This document shows, one piece after another, positions 63,682 to 64,000 of a stretch of 64,000 nucleotides of DNA. The notes under the pieces were generated by a model. That model made no database searches. It worked only from the letters and a program-made list of their open reading frames with translations, and had not been told where the DNA came from. Source of the stretch: an uncultured Rikenellaceae bacterium (lineage in GTDB: Bacteria > Bacteroidota > Bacteroidia > Bacteroidales > Rikenellaceae); the NCBI GenBank assembly GCA_944326815.1, contig CALVFI010000014.1:1-64000 (forward strand). Reading direction: 5' to 3'. The position numbers and the translations under genes were made by a program. Position 1 is the first letter of the stretch. The number at the start of each line of letters is the position of its first letter.

Positions 63682-64000
63682 TTATTCGCGGCGTGCGAAA
63701 CTCAGGTAGTAAAGCAGCGTAGCAATGGCACTCAATGCAGCCACCAGATAGGTGCGTGCAGCCCAGGAGAGGGCGATTTTAGCCTGGCCCAGTTGGTCGC
63801 CTTGGAGCGTGCGGCTGGTTTTGAGCCACTCCATCGCGCGGGCCGAGGCATTATATTCCACCGGCAGCGTAATCAGTGAGAAGAGCGCCGAGAGGGCAAT
63901 CATCAGAATACCGATCCAGAAGAGCGCCGGGAAAGTATGAATCAACAAGATGCCGGCGATGATGACCCAGGTGGACCACATCGACGCGAAACTGATCAAA
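63682..64000 (-). CDS. YugP-like membrane zinc metallopeptidase, C-terminal part (partial)
   Basis: The last 105 residues are visible; the N-terminus with the zinc HExxH motif lies past the right edge. Two hydrophobic segments (about 10-45 of the fragment) are followed by TLPVEYNASARAMEWLKTSR, then AARTYLVAALSAIATLLYYL, the standard ending of the YugP family of integral membrane zinc peptidases. The function is poorly known. It is probably co-transcribed with dtd. Confidence 0.85.
   Translation of the reverse strand, partial: LISFASMWSTWVIIAGILLIHTFPALFWIGILMIALSALFSLITLPVEYNASARAMEWLKTSRTLQGDQLGQAKIALSWAARTYLVAALSAIATLLYYLSFARRE

Overview
The window reads as chromosomal DNA of a member of the Bacteroidota, order Bacteroidales, possibly Rikenellaceae-like. 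The 16S rRNA 5' end carries the AACGCTAGCGGCAGGCCTAA start typical of the order. At least twenty genes are preceded by the Bacteroidota -7 box TAnnTTTG, several with a TTTG-like -33 box 19-21 bp upstream. The gene content also fits: TonB, a FadL-like barrel, a PorT-like barrel, a DUF4296 lipoprotein, many lipoproteins with an SGC/GGC lipobox, and Kdo synthesis genes. The genus cannot be fixed from what is visible. I found no phage, insertion sequence, CRISPR array or plasmid gene; this is a core-genome stretch with a few poorly known envelope proteins.

Layout. 0-2.3 kb: the start of a 16S rRNA gene running off the left edge, its promoter and leader, and proS. 2.5-8.8 kb: an aromatic-rich lipoprotein with a FadL-like outer membrane protein, a ROK sugar kinase, and an isoprenyl diphosphate synthase followed by a U32-family tRNA-modification protein. 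8.9-17.4 kb, minus strand: an acn-icd-gltA operon for the oxidative TCA arm up to 2-oxoglutarate, an ApbE flavin transferase coupled to a lipid kinase, and an NfeD membrane protease. 17.5-26.6 kb, plus strand: rpsO-pnp, an OmpA-like/TPR lipoprotein, deoC, a DHH phosphoesterase, kdsA-kdsD, and a frameshifted GNAT acetyltransferase. 26.6-29.4 kb, minus strand: upp, hflX and a tonB gene.

29.6-45.1 kb, plus strand: tRNA-Ala, a small membrane protein, rlmN, a thioredoxin-like protein, a long run from a polysaccharide flippase through dut, holB, folK, lipoproteins, a PorT-like barrel, rbfA, a LolC-like permease and an amidohydrolase, then folE and a PurF-like protein. 45.2-54.4 kb: a DUF4435/TOPRIM-like protein, an eIF1/SUI1-like factor, a large outer membrane protein with a metalloprotease signature, a class A penicillin-binding protein, queD, an Lrp-type regulator and kbl. 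54.6-64 kb: pgk, a PfkB kinase with folB, a class II ribonucleotide reductase, polA, dtd and the end of a YugP-like membrane metallopeptidase.

How the genes work together. The TCA operon supplies 2-oxoglutarate; cofactor residues in the isocitrate dehydrogenase suggest NAD+ rather than NADP+. kdsD and kdsA make Kdo-8-phosphate for the lipopolysaccharide core. folE, folB, folK and queD are pterin/deazapurine genes scattered within 22 kb. rpsO-pnp is joined by a strong hairpin that looks like an RNase III-type processing site.

Most worth following up: an outer membrane protein joining a secreted gluzincin-type metalloprotease, a propeller-like region and a beta-barrel (46.8-49.6 kb); a PurF homologue whose catalytic N-terminal cysteine is replaced; the single-base frameshift in the acetyltransferase gene; the NAD-type isocitrate dehydrogenase; and a change in strand composition at about 43-46 kb that could mark a replichore boundary. 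I did not find a convincing new multi-gene system.
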